A DNA stretch of 64,000 bases from Diprion similis (taxonomy: Eukaryota; Arthropoda; Insecta; Hymenoptera; Diprionidae). The notes beneath the pieces are model-generated. The model worked only from the letters and a program-made list of their open reading frames with translations, ran no database searches and was not told the DNA's origin. Of this stretch, positions 24,650 to 35,255 are shown in pieces (position 1 is the first letter of the stretch; the number at the start of each line of letters is the position of its first letter). Position numbers and translations under genes: made by a program. The stretch covers positions 9,671,981 to 9,735,980 of the forward strand of contig NC_060111.1 of NCBI RefSeq assembly GCF_021155765.1. Reading direction: 5' to 3'.

Positions 24650-24824
24650 ATCACGTTGTGATCATGTTGTGTATTTCGATACTTTTGGTGATTTGCAACT
24701 AAGTAGGGATTTGATGAACTATTTCGGTGTTGGTAGCGTAAAATACAATCGTAAGAGGTATCAGGAATATGATACTGTGATTTACGGTCATTTGTGCCTC
24801 AAATTTCTTGGTGGACGGCTATAA
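24650..24824 (+). pseudogene. Adenain-like (C5) cysteine protease, C-terminal fragment
   Basis: Only the second half remains: VVYFDTFGDLQ, which carries the acidic member of the triad, then the RYQEYDT region, then YGHLCLKFL. The position of the catalytic Cys, just before the Gly-His, reads Tyr (codon 24783-24785). The N-terminal part, including the catalytic His, is missing. In active relatives this enzyme matures capsid proteins. The fragment is in frame with the upstream hydrophobic ORF only because of the rearrangement. Confidence 0.75.
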
Positions 24825-24856
24825 AAAGGGCGGCGTCATATGAACGAGCATCAGTC

Positions 24857-25303
24857 ATGATGGAATCATTGACGTTGACACTGTCGGGCTCCTCATCCGT
24901 GCTGGAGGCTCAATATTTTCCTCCAATCGAATTATCTTTGACTAAAAACTATGTTCTCGGACTCGTCGAGTTCATGACATTCAATTCAATACCTAATATT
25001 CAAGAGGGGTGTAATAAATTTTATCTGGAACGAGCGGACAACGGTCGGAAAGTTATTACGATACCCACAGGCAGCTACGAAATTGAAGATATTGAAAGTT
25101 TTCTGCACAAGGTACTACCCGCCGACATCCCCCTCAGTCTGCAGGCTAACAACAACAAGCTGAACAGAGAAGTTACGTGCAATCAGGTAGTAGTCTTCAA
25201 ACCCAAGGATTGCATTGGCCGATTATTGGAGTTTAAAGAGGTTGAGATAGCACGAGACGTTACTCGGAAGTCAGAATTACTGGTGGCCATACTGAAAGTT
25301 AAT
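24857..25303 (+). pseudogene. Capsid/penton-type protein of Maverick-like element, 3' truncated
   Basis: From Met 24857 or 24860 the ORF starts MESLTLTLSGSSSVLEA, contains YVLGLVEF and ITIPTGSYEIEDIE, and keeps family-like sequence up to AILKVN at about 25300. The next bases belong to the 140-bp palindrome, which supplies an unrelated Lys/Tyr-rich tail. About 150 residues of family-like sequence remain. I know this protein as a structural (probable penton or minor capsid) gene of insect Maverick/adintovirus elements. The exact capsid role is inference. Confidence 0.65.
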
Positions 25304-25443
25304 AATAAAACTACAAAAAAATATCACATGCCATATTTATATTATTATTATAGTAGTTTACAGTTTCAGGTTAACAGAATTAAAGTAATTTCACATAAAA
25401 AATAATATAAATATGGCACATGATATTTTTTTGTAGTTTTATT
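25304..25443. mobile_element. 140-bp palindrome (43-bp inverted arms), MITE-like
   Basis: Arms 25304-25346 and 25401-25443 are inverted copies that differ only at a few central bases (CACATG against CATGTG). They surround a 54-bp loop. The palindrome lies exactly where the capsid-type gene loses similarity to its family, so it either inserted there or marks a deletion joint. No ORF. Superfamily not assigned. Confidence 0.8.
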
Positions 25444-26140
25444 GGAAACTATTTGAAAATTTTTATTAGTGTTATTTTTGATCGCTGATATCTTTGAAAC
25501 GGTTGATCTGAGGAACTTTGATCCTCAGACGTTTTTTGTAGAACGTGAAATTTCCTACAAATCTCTTTTTTCAGATTGTTGTTACGATGAACCGTTCCAA
25601 AGTAATAAAAATTCAGAAATAAAAAAAAAATTTCCCCGTGTTATTTAAATATAAAATAAAGAAATGGTTAGAGGCAAACCTTACTATTGATATTAAGAAC
25701 TCACATTGGTGCCAAAATTTTTGGTTTTAGGTATACTATCAATTTTTGAACGCCATAAGAAAAAAAAAATTCGTCTTTTTTTAAAACACCCTAGTATATA
25801 CATATATAGATCAGTGATTTAATTGCAGATTGTACTACGTTGTCTCGTCCTCTGAGATTAACTAGTAGTAATAGGCCAGTCAAATTAGAACCGAAAACTA
25901 CCTAGTTGAAGTTTGGATCGTTCTTCGAACGGTTTTTCAGAAATGGGATTTTCGGATTTCTCTGACCTAAATATGCATTAGGAGGTTGACGAAATATATC
26001 CGGCATCTCAATTCACCCCTAAAAACAGCCCTGAGTGCAGCTAATCATCGTAAGCAGTGGAATCAGATATATTGGATTGCGCGATAAAACAGAGTAAATG
26101 TGCTACCTAATATTGATAGAAAAAGTGTGTCTCAACCAGA
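25444..26140. other. AT-rich DNA, nothing recognised
   Basis: Contains a short perfect hairpin around CTGAGGAACTTTGATCCTCAG (25508-25528) and A/T runs. No gene seen. Confidence 0.4.
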
Positions 26141-26575
26141 CACACTATTTCCGAAAGTACGATAATTTACAAAAAATCGCGCGGGTACATCCGGTATGAA
26201 AAACCTTCGTTCGAGAGCGAAAAAACCGTTTTTGAGTCCGAAGCGAGTGAGTGTGCCACCTATTACGAATACAGAATGTGTTTGGGGACTTGACAAACTA
26301 CTTCCGAAAGTATGATCGATTTAAAATTTTGGCGCGGGTACTTCCGGTATGAAAAACTTCTGTTCGAGAGCGAAAAAACCGTTTCTGAGACTGGAGCGAG
26401 TGAGTGTGCCAACTTATATTGACAGGCATTATGTGCGTGAACTTCACAAACAATTTCTGAAAGAAGGACAATTTCCACAAAATGGCGCGTGTACATGTGG
26501 CATGCAAAACCAAAATTTGAGAGCGAAAAACGGTTTTTGTAATCGAAGCGAGTGACTCTGCCACCAACAATTCAG
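26140..26575. repeat. 153-bp tandem repeat, three copies
   Basis: The motif CCGAAAG/CTGAAAG occurs at 26151, 26304 and 26457, a constant 153-bp period. Each unit also repeats GCGCGGGTAC-like, GAGAGCGAAAAA and GAAGCGAGTGA-like segments. The third unit is the most diverged. Because 153 is divisible by three, both strands stay open over long stretches, which explains the overlapping ORFs. I do not call a gene. Confidence 0.85.
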
Positions 26576-26579
26576 CCAA

Positions 26580-28430
26580 CAGGCCAAGGCAATGTAATGC
26601 ATTTTATTATACGTGTATCAATATACAGCGGGTAAAGCCGGAATGCAATCTTTCACTCGTTATTCTACACTTCTTGACAAGCGATCAAGCGCACATGACA
26701 ATCCTGCAGAACTCGACGCGACGACGCCTATGCATCGAAGGTCTCCTGCATATACCTAGCCTTCTTCGAATTCTATGTACGCATTCTCTAATAGGTCTGT
26801 ATTCTCATGCAAACGATATGGTAGATTATATTCTCAAGCGGCTCCCGACATCTTGTATCTTACTGGTTTATGCCGACGGAAGGTGAGTTTACTTTTTGAC
26901 AAATTTCTTGAGAATAGTCCCTCCAAAATCCACATCACGTCGCTGTCCACATTTCATTGATCAGTCATTACCTCAAGCGTATCCTCGTGTTGGCATACTT
27001 ACTAAAAATTTTGTACATAGTACAAGTGTCTGCGGGGAAGATCACTATTGAGATACTGGAATGCTCATAATCGTGGCAAATGAAGCTTATCTCTTTTCGC
27101 AACGAATAATTTCCACTTCTTCTGTTGCCGTCATATCGAACAAACTCAATTTTCTCAGTTATCGTTACTCATTTAATAAATAAACGTGGAATAAGGATAT
27201 GGGATGGAGTTATCCATTTTGGGTAACAGTTTGCACTTATTTCTAATAATTTATTACAGACTCCAATCTATTCAGCAATTCCATTTATTCAGCAAAAATA
27301 TACAAGCATTGATATAATTCATCATGTGGAATGGAATACTCTATTCGGATTTTCACAAGAATTTTATTTCACGTGGTCGGTCGTGTAATTATTACTTATC
27401 AAATTCTGATTGTATTTCAAACAATTCTCTATTTCAAGTTGAGTATTCCTCAAGTTTGTATTCTTTTAAGATTATTATTTGGAAGTCTTCAATAATGTTT
27501 GAAATTCGTACTCAAGTGAATACTCTATTTTCGCAACAATTACGAGTGTGCGTCCGAGATTCTGGGTAAAATAAACAGTAGGATCGGTTTGATGGATCAG
27601 AATAAGTCCTTCAAGAATTCTACAGAATAAGCCCTCCAAAAACGTGTACGGTTATATTTTTGTTGATGTTACCCGGCTTACAATCTTGGATAATCAATTT
27701 TCTAGATAATGTATTTGATTATGACCAACACCTTTTGATATCGTTTCACCACTTAATGCCATGACAAGTTATAGCGAGATGAGGTGGCATTGCAATACAC
27801 GCGATTTTATTGCACTTATGGCAGGAGAAATACGACAAGTATCTGTCGAAAGGTAGTCATTGACGAATTTTAATACAAAATGTATTTTGATGTACAGTAA
27901 ACTATCATAACATGATGTTTACGTATCAAACTATTTTTTCTACCCTACTACAGGACGCACTAACCTCGTGTATGTATATATAGAGACGTGCGATCGCTAA
28001 TCAACATTTCGTTGTACTTCGTACTGCATAAACGCATTTCTTGGACAGTTTCTCCTTGATCTATATCAGTAAGATTACATCAATATTCATGAAGTAAACT
28101 TCAATAGATTATTCGTCGACATATTTTCTCCGCGTACGATGAAACTGTCACTATGAAATTCAGTATCAAATCAAGTCATTTACAATCGCCCGATCGAATC
28201 TGTGACGAGAGGTGAATCCCGCACTTATTTGGGGGGGAAGAGGAGGGAGACGAGAGACGGGGAAGAGTAACTTCACGTGCCGGCGTTGTGGAAAATCAAG
28301 TGTATCTTGTATTTGATATGTAACGAATCTTAAGAGCTAATTTGACAAAAGGGGTCGGTCCCGCGTGGCGGCTGGTCACGCCCCAGCCGGTTAGCGTGTT
28401 TCTTAAATCTAAATCCTTAAAAACTAGTGA
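26580..28430. other. AT-rich DNA, nothing recognised
   Basis: No domain or repeat identified. There is a purine-rich stretch near 28230-28265 (GGGGGGGAAGAGGAGGGAG). Confidence 0.4.
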
Positions 28431-28439
28431 ATTAGTGCT

Positions 28440-28820
28440 AATGAACGTGTGAGTGAAAGGGGTGGATGTGTGTGTGAGTGTGTGGATGTGTATGGGGAGT
28501 GGGGGGGCGTGTGTGAGGGGATCTGAGGGATATGCAGTGTGTGAGGGGATCTGAGGGATATGCAGTGTGTGGATGCAGTGATTGGCAGTGGCGGTGCGGA
28601 GCGTGGTTGGTGTGTGGTGAAGTGGAATCAGATCAGCTGACCTTTTCGTTTCGTTGCTGGAACTTCTAGGCGTCCGGCGTCGTACGTGGTTGGCACAAGA
28701 GTGCCTTCTCCGGCCGGCCCGGCGCGTCTTCGGGTGCGCCCGGGCCGGTTCGGCATTGTTCGGCCCCGCTCCGCGAGTTTGGGGCTTATTGTGACGTACA
28801 CGCGGGGTGCAACGTCACAA
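28440..28820. repeat. G/T-rich and GC-rich block with a 28-bp tandem duplication
   Basis: About 28445-28620 is a G/T-rich tract with GTGTGTG runs. A unit starting TGTGTGAGGGGATCTG occurs twice in tandem near 28512-28567. It is followed by a CpG-rich stretch (CGGCCGGCCCGGCGCG). It may be part of an LTR or a regulatory CpG block. I could not define either. Confidence 0.5.
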
Positions 28821-28829
28821 ATCACTTTC

Positions 28830-30050
28830 TTACAAAATATTCTGAATGTACTGGACTTCGTTGCAAATAATTTCAGAGCTTAAGTCCATATATTTCTAAT
28901 TGATCGCAAATGTACGTCAGTTACTTACAAGAATCGATAGCGAACAAAGCCGTACGTTTTTTCACAGTCAGATCGCACTATTCTCTTGAGACGTGCCATC
29001 GATATTACACTAATTGGTCATCGGTTGAATGGTCCGAAAATATCTCAGAAAAATACGGCACATTATGCCGTTATATATATGACTTGGCAGTCAATTAAAC
29101 ATATTGGTAGGTACCAAGTGACGGAAAAAACTGCATACAATCAAGACAATGCATTGAGGTACTACTGACAATGAGTTTCATAATGGCTGTCATTTCGAAA
29201 AAATTACCAATGGTGCAACACAACACAGACGCCCAAACTTGAGCCTTCTACGAGGATCATGAAAAACCAAACACAACTTATTTGGTTCAGTTTGTTACGG
29301 TTGCAATACCTTACGAGTAATTGAAAAATTGTGGTCCTGTTAGTATCTAAGTAAAAAAAAATTTTAGAACTCCGATAATACGCTGCGTTATTCATACTCA
29401 TTTTACGGTTAAATTTACTTCATAGCGATACAGCAGCGTTAGAAGCTTTTTATTGAAGAGTGATTTCAACTGTTGTACACTATACGTCATACCACTTCTA
29501 TTCACTTTTTGATTTCTGGAGGATAGTATCTATACACATCATTTTAGCAAACTTATCATCGCTTACGCAAAATTAAATGTCCTCGGACGATCACTTTTAC
29601 GTATAGTCAAGTAGTCGCGAATATTTACATATGACAGGCACATTTGCCCATGAAACGTTGCAAAATTCATACAAATGAAGCATATGAATCAAGCAGAATT
29701 TACATTATTGGTCTTAAATCATTCTGATAATTGGCAGCAGGGAGGCGACTATTACACTGCTGCACTTTGCAATTTGATCAAAGAGTTACATGAGGTTGTT
29801 CATCGACGATGCTGTGTAAAACTATTCTTTAACTCACAACACACCACATTTTAGGATTTCACTCACGGCATCAAATAAACCTGAGTATTTAGATGAATAA
29901 TTGTTTCGTCAATAATAGAATAGAGATGCTTGTTCGGAAAATTATTGGCAGTCATTAAAGTTTTGCTGTGATAAAATTCGTTATTTTAACGATTCTGCAT
30001 GCTGCTTCAGGTCCATCAAAGACAATGACAAAGTTACTCATCATTCTTTT
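28830..30050. other. AT-rich DNA, nothing recognised
   Basis: Only short ORFs without motifs on both strands; no repeat structure noted. Confidence 0.4.
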
Positions 30051-30059
30051 ACAAAATCG

Positions 30060-30870
30060 AAGATTTATCGACGCCGATTGTGAAAGTCTTATATCGATTT
30101 CCACTGTTGGAAATATATATATCGAAGTTAGTTACAGATGCATAGAAATTCGTAATTGAATTTATCGCATAGCAATACTTTTCAGCTTCGTAGACAATTA
30201 GTACGCAGAATTTCAAAGATCTCTTATTATTAGCATACTGATTAGAATTGTAATGCAACATAATGTTATATTTAAAATCGCATCTCATGGAAAAGTTGCG
30301 TTTTGGTTCGAAGCTTATTTTATATTTAACGTTAGCTATTATTATTCATTCTTTTTCATTACTTATGAGAAAGATATTTTATTTCATGTAATTTTGTTAA
30401 ACACTCCACATGTTTATTCATTAATTTGTTGTCTTATAGTTCGTTCTACGAGCTGTCAGTACGAAAAATGTGATTTATCGATGATTTACTATGGAAGTCT
30501 TTTATCGATTCTCACGATGAGAAACATCCACTTTAAGGTAAGTTACAAACGCAAAGAAATTTGTATTTTCATTGTCCGGATAGTGACATTTTTCAGCATT
30601 TTCAGTCAATTAGTTTGCCTAAGTTTAAAGATCTCTTATCAATAACATATTGATCAAATCGTAATTTATCACAATGTTATGTTGAAAATCGCCATGACTT
30701 TAACCTTGTTTTATATTATCGCTTGATATTATTATACACTTCTTTTTATAACTTATTCGTGTAATATTTTATTCTGTATGGTTTTGTCTAACACTCCTAA
30801 CCAAACTTTTTTTAAATTTATTTGTTGCTTTATATTTTATTCTGTAAGCTGTGAGTATGAATAACGCGGG
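30060..30870. repeat. Diverged tandem duplication, period about 400 bp
   Basis: Copy one (about 30060-30470) and copy two (about 30475-30870) share an ordered series of matches: GGAAGTCTT/GAAAGTCTTA, AAGTTAGTTAC/AAGGTAAGTTAC, AAAGATCTCTTAT at 30215 and 30627, ACAATGTTAT-like, and AACACTCC at 30400 and 30790. The divergence suggests an old event. No clear coding potential. Confidence 0.6.
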
Positions 30871-31516
30871 TCGTCTATAGTTGCGAGTAGACCATATAGT
30901 ATACTTGGGAATTGTTTCAAATAAAACCATTACTTCATAGGTGATGCAAACTAAAACCGAAAATTTCTGATCAGAAGTTACAATATGTGCGAGTTTTCAC
31001 TGGAATCTGATATTTGAGCTGATGCAGTCATGTGGCAGCAGAATGAAACGTCAAATCAGGTCACCCACTATTCCTAAGATGGCTAATTTCACAACTGTAG
31101 AATGTCTTTATTGCAAAGGGTAAATTAATTAATATCAACCGAGTACCTATTCTGTATGATACTCAAGGTCGCACAATTCTCTTTTTTTCTATTTCTGTTT
31201 TTATTTCACGTCTCAGCGTGACGAAATGTTCAGATGAAAATGGTATCTGTTTGGAAAAAAAGTTTATCTGATGATACATATTCATATACATTTACTATCT
31301 GCCTGAAAAAAAGTTTCCCACGAAATAAAATATACGACGAAATAATGTACATATATACAAACTTTTCGAGCTTCACTCACAATGCATTTATCAGTAATGC
31401 ATCCACTGCCTTGTTCCATGTGCACAGAGCGCACATTTGTAGCGAATCATGGGGTCAGTCCATTCTTCCAATGTTCTCTGGACATTCTATACTCGATTGA
31501 GGCACGTAGTGTGGGC

Positions 31517-32083
31517 CTAGCGTCTACAAGCATTACACATAACGGAAGCTGGTTGCTTTTTACCGATACAGTATTGACAAATGTCCTTCATATTCTTAGA
31601 CAATTCCAACAACGATGTGGCTACTTCAATCCTATAACGATTTGGCTGAAATTTTAAATCGTAATCAAGGCCTTCAAAAAGACATTTCAAATAGTACATG
31701 ACGTACACCCCGGAATTAAAGGCATCCTTTTGAAGAGGTCGGGCACGTGTGCACCTAACCTCATTCCAATTAATTCGCGTCAGTGCGTTCGGTTTAATAT
31801 CACCGCACTGTCGAACATAATGTTTGAAATTTTCTATAGCCCTTTTAGTATTCGCACGACGCTTGCGCCTTGGATCTAAATGCATTAGAGTTCCCTCATC
31901 TACATTGACTACTAGTAAACTCCAATGATTCGCATACAACTGAAGTACACATCCACTACCGTCCAAAAGTATGGAAACACTCGCTCCGATGTCGAGCCAC
32001 ACAAAAAGTTCCATCCTTCTCTGAAAAATGACGATATCCCAATTTTCCAAGCGGCGTTTTAAAAAGGACATATAAATCTTCAT
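31517..32083 (-). pseudogene. Ulp1/C48-type cysteine protease domain of a transposon, catalytic Cys replaced
   Basis: The ORF contains the Ulp1-family order: NHWSLLVVNV with the catalytic His, then LMHLDPR with the Asp, then QKDAFNSGVYVM. There the Cys of the usual CGV(Y/F) motif is Ser (codon 31712-31714). A zinc-like CxxC...CxxC stretch (CQYC, CNAC) ends the ORF. Ulp1-like domains with this C-terminal Cys pattern are common in transposon proteins of insects. An overlapping ORF in another frame upstream (to 32210) suggests frameshifts. It is an element remnant, not a host SUMO protease. Confidence 0.75.
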
Positions 32084-32408
32084 TTACCTTTTTTGAACAA
32101 ATTTTTACGATTTTTTTTGAGCCCGGTACGCACTTTGAAAGTTGGTCGTTTTTTTGCCTTTTTTTGGGGGTTGCAATTTTAGCGCACGACTTGTAGGAAA
32201 TTTTTTTCACTTTTTTTTCCAGCGAAAACTTAAGGCGGACAGTAAAAGCTTCAATTTACTTTTTTAAAAAGTTTCATATGATTTTTTATCGCATAACTGT
32301 TCAACTTTTTGCAAAAAATGACTATATTTATAAAATGTTGCCTAATTCTGAAACTGTTGAGTTTTCGTAAAATCACCAAGAGGGTAAAAAGATGCATACA
32401 ATCGTTGT

Positions 32409-32687
32409 GGATGCACCTAATTTTTTCAGAATTAATAGAAGAAAAAAAAAAATTGTTTTCAAGAGGCGACGAAATTCTTTTATATTTTCAAAAATCCGTT
32501 CTCTTCCCTGTTCTACACGGTTTTTTCATTGAAAAAACCGCCCCTCGCTCGGATCACAGCTTGAACCAGTCGTGGCATCCGTTCGATCAATTTATCCATG
32601 TGACTCTGCTAAGCAATTACAGCTCCACGCTTATCAAGATCGATTTTTTTTTTCTTCTATTAATTCTGAAAAAAATTAGGTGCATCC
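32409..32687. mobile_element. 279-bp palindromic MITE
   Basis: The ends are inverted copies, starting GGATGCACCTAATTTTTTCAG at the left and ending with its complement at the right. The match runs for about 43 bp, through AATTAATAGAAG and a poly-A run. The interior has no ORF of note and contains a smaller hairpin (GGTTTTTTCATTGAAAAAACC, near 32519-32541). The target duplication is not clear. Confidence 0.75.
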
Positions 32688-33161
32688 CACATTTCGTGTA
32701 CGTTGGTCGCTTTGGTTAGCTGCATAGAACTGTAGTATAAGTTCTATGGTTAGCTGACGAAAGTAACTTCGCGGTGCAATTTCGCTGACCAATGAGATTG
32801 AATTATTTGGCGCATGCGCAGTTCTTGTATAGTTTCTAGAGATGGTCCCGGTATGTAGGTGAATTCATGCATGACGGCAAGGTGTATGTGCGTGCGCACT
32901 GAGCACTGCGCATGGAGAGGAGAAAAAAGGAAGCGAAGGTGTCAGAGAGAAAGCATGGAAGAAATGCCGGTTATACCTTGGCCATAGTAATCAAGTAACA
33001 GAAATGTAATCGTTCAAGATAAATAAATAAATAGAAGAGAAATAGAAATATAAAATAAAGTGAAGTCCAACAAACATTTAATTTCACCCCGAAAACTAAT
33101 TGGAGATAATTTAACAGAGATATCATTCATTTTTTCTACACTTACCGGGATGATCAATCCC

Positions 33162-34167
33162 AAAGAGTATAGGATAGAGTGGAAGGTCCCATAAGAGCCA
33201 ATGTATAAAAGCGTACCTGGATTTTCAGCACGCTCTGGTGGTTTTGAGGAAAAGTAAAGTACCCCCACTACGATTTTGGCGCTCCCTTTAAACCAGGGAA
33301 TACAGTGAAGAATTCTTAAAACTTCTGATAATACATTTTTTGCAATGAATTCTTCAGTCAACGCTGTTATTACAGAACGATCTCATATTTTTCTCCATAT
33401 CTGGCAGCCTATAAATATGTTTGCATGGATACAGAACATAACGTACGCATCGCACATACACATTTCTTCTATGAATGTGATGTGAATTTAGTATAAGACA
33501 AAATTAATGAAATAAATGGCAACAAATCAAACACATTGTATCGAAATTATATATTTAAATAGGTAATCTTCAATATATAACATCAAAAAAGTACTTATAT
33601 TTAAAAAACGTAAACAGTAATTTCAAATCTTAATAAAAATATATATCCGTACATAATACTGTATCATAAAGAATGTTTACATAAAATATTATATCAATTC
33701 AAAAACCTCTTGTATTTTTTATTAGTTTCTACCAAAACAACCATACACGAAAATCATTACATTTATTTTCACAATATATGAAGATACGTGAGCCACAACA
33801 TTCCCGCAAAAGTGAGGTTATATATTCATATTTACTTACAGTTACTGTTTATTTGGTAACGAGAAAAACGTCATTTGTTTCCCGTTATTTATGCTTTGAT
33901 TTTTTACATATTTGTTATTGTCACATAATTTGATGTCACAAGAATTTGGCATCTTTGGAAAAAGTTTGTTTGTTACTCAATTCTTACCATGTATTCTTAC
34001 CACTGATTCTTACTCAAAGAATATGGCGACCGCGTCATCACACCAACAAACAATACTACATCGCATGTTCACTGACGCTACACATACACGTTATACTTTT
34101 CCTCAGAGCTGCTAGGGGCGCTGTAATAGGGCGATACGGGTACCTTCCACTCTATCCTATACTCTTT
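33162..34167. repeat. Perfect 26-bp inverted repeat pair about 1 kb apart
   Basis: Positions 33162-33187 and 34142-34167 are exact inverse copies of a 26-base sequence starting AAAGAGTATAGGATAG. The intervening DNA is AT-rich without a transposase. It could be the terminal repeats of a small element, since the arms point outward with AAAGAG at both outer edges. I find no target duplication next to them. Confidence 0.6.
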
Positions 34168-34186
34168 GAGCTAATGAACCGCAGCC

Positions 34187-35247
34187 TAGGGATATTCACT
34201 CAACATCGATATATCGAATTTATTCGATGTTTTCCATACGATATATCGGGTTGATTCGATGTTTTGACAAATGTTTATTGTATTCGATATATCGATATAC
34301 TTATTCATAGAAACATCGAATATTTGCTTTTTTTTATTTTTTTGTCGAATCTATGAAAAAACTAAATAATCTTAACACTACGTGATGACTTCAATTTTAA
34401 ATAAGGTCCATGAAGATAGTCACATCTATGAGTGACCAGCTTAATCTATTCGCTTTTTTTGCGTCGTATTCTGCTGTTTGGCGGTAACGCAATTAAATCA
34501 TTGTTTTGATTGTTTATCTAAGACAAGTTTATGTAAGACTTTTACTTGCTACTACAATTGATTACTCTAAAATAATCGAGTTAAGGCATCATCTGATTGC
34601 TAGTTCGAAGTTGAAAATGTATGTAATGTAATATTTCTGTTATGTTTATGAACCTAACCTCTACTCGTTTGTGACAGTATTTCATATTGAAGATATAACA
34701 TAATGATCTTTTATATTATAATATATTTCATAATGTAACTTTTATTTTTGCAAAGTTTGTCTAAAGAGCATTGGTCTTAAATAGGTGAAGTGAAAGTAAG
34801 TTTTTGCAGGTACCTAGATTAAGGCTAGTACTAAATATGTCTTTTTTATCTTTTACTGTTTTGCAGTTTTGTGGTAGGTAATAAAATATTTCTATCAATT
34901 TGTCGTTTTTATTTCACTTACAAATGTGTATAACTCATCTCAGTTATCTCACCACTATCTTAGTAGTACAATTCTATTCAAGTTATACTCATAGAAAATC
35001 ATTATTATTACACTACTAGTTAGCTATGTTACTCTGGTCTCTGATTCTACATTCACACATACAAAATCAAAGACTACAAACTTTGCGCGTTCCACTGGAA
35101 AAAGGTAATATTAAACATTTGTGGAAAGTATTCGATAGTGGAAAAATATCGATATTTTCTAGCGATATATCGATAGACATCGATGCTGGGATCCGATGTT
35201 TTACATCGAATATAAATATCAATATATTTTTTGAGTGGACACCCCTA
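34187..35247. mobile_element. Non-autonomous hAT-like element with imperfect 8-bp TSD
   Basis: The left end is TAGGGATATTCACTCAA and the right end reads, inverted, TAGGGGTGTCCACTCAA: three mismatches in 17. Both ends are followed by ATCGATAT-type motifs repeated several times (34200-34320 and 35130-35225), which could be transposase-binding subterminal repeats. The flanks are CCGCAGCC (34179-34186) and CCGCTGCC (35248-35255), an 8-bp duplication with one mismatch. TAGGG ends and 8-bp duplications fit the hAT superfamily. No transposase ORF. Confidence 0.75.
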
Positions 35248-35255
35248 CCGCTGCC

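Larger units (their letters stand above)
23179..25303. mobile_element. Maverick/Polinton-adintovirus-like structural gene block (decayed)
   Basis: Two minus-strand ORFs and a run of plus-strand ORFs diverge from about 23.85 kb. From the centre rightward they are a PLA2-like protein, a Gly/Ala-rich hydrophobic protein, an adenain-like cysteine protease fragment and a capsid-type protein. This gene set is known from insect Maverick/adintovirus elements. Integrase, ATPase and major capsid genes are absent here. A polymerase fragment of a similar kind lies far away at 59.4 kb. The copy is inactivated by missing catalytic residues, frame changes and a palindrome that cuts the last gene. Left end about 23.18 kb, right end at 25303. 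Confidence 0.75.

Noticed and set aside
26140..26575. CRISPR-like array
   Set aside because: Units of 153 bp repeat end to end without unique spacers, in insect DNA.
28320..28820. Solo gypsy-type LTR beginning TGTAACG
   Set aside because: A possible CGTCACA end exists but the flanks do not match and there is no poly(A) signal.
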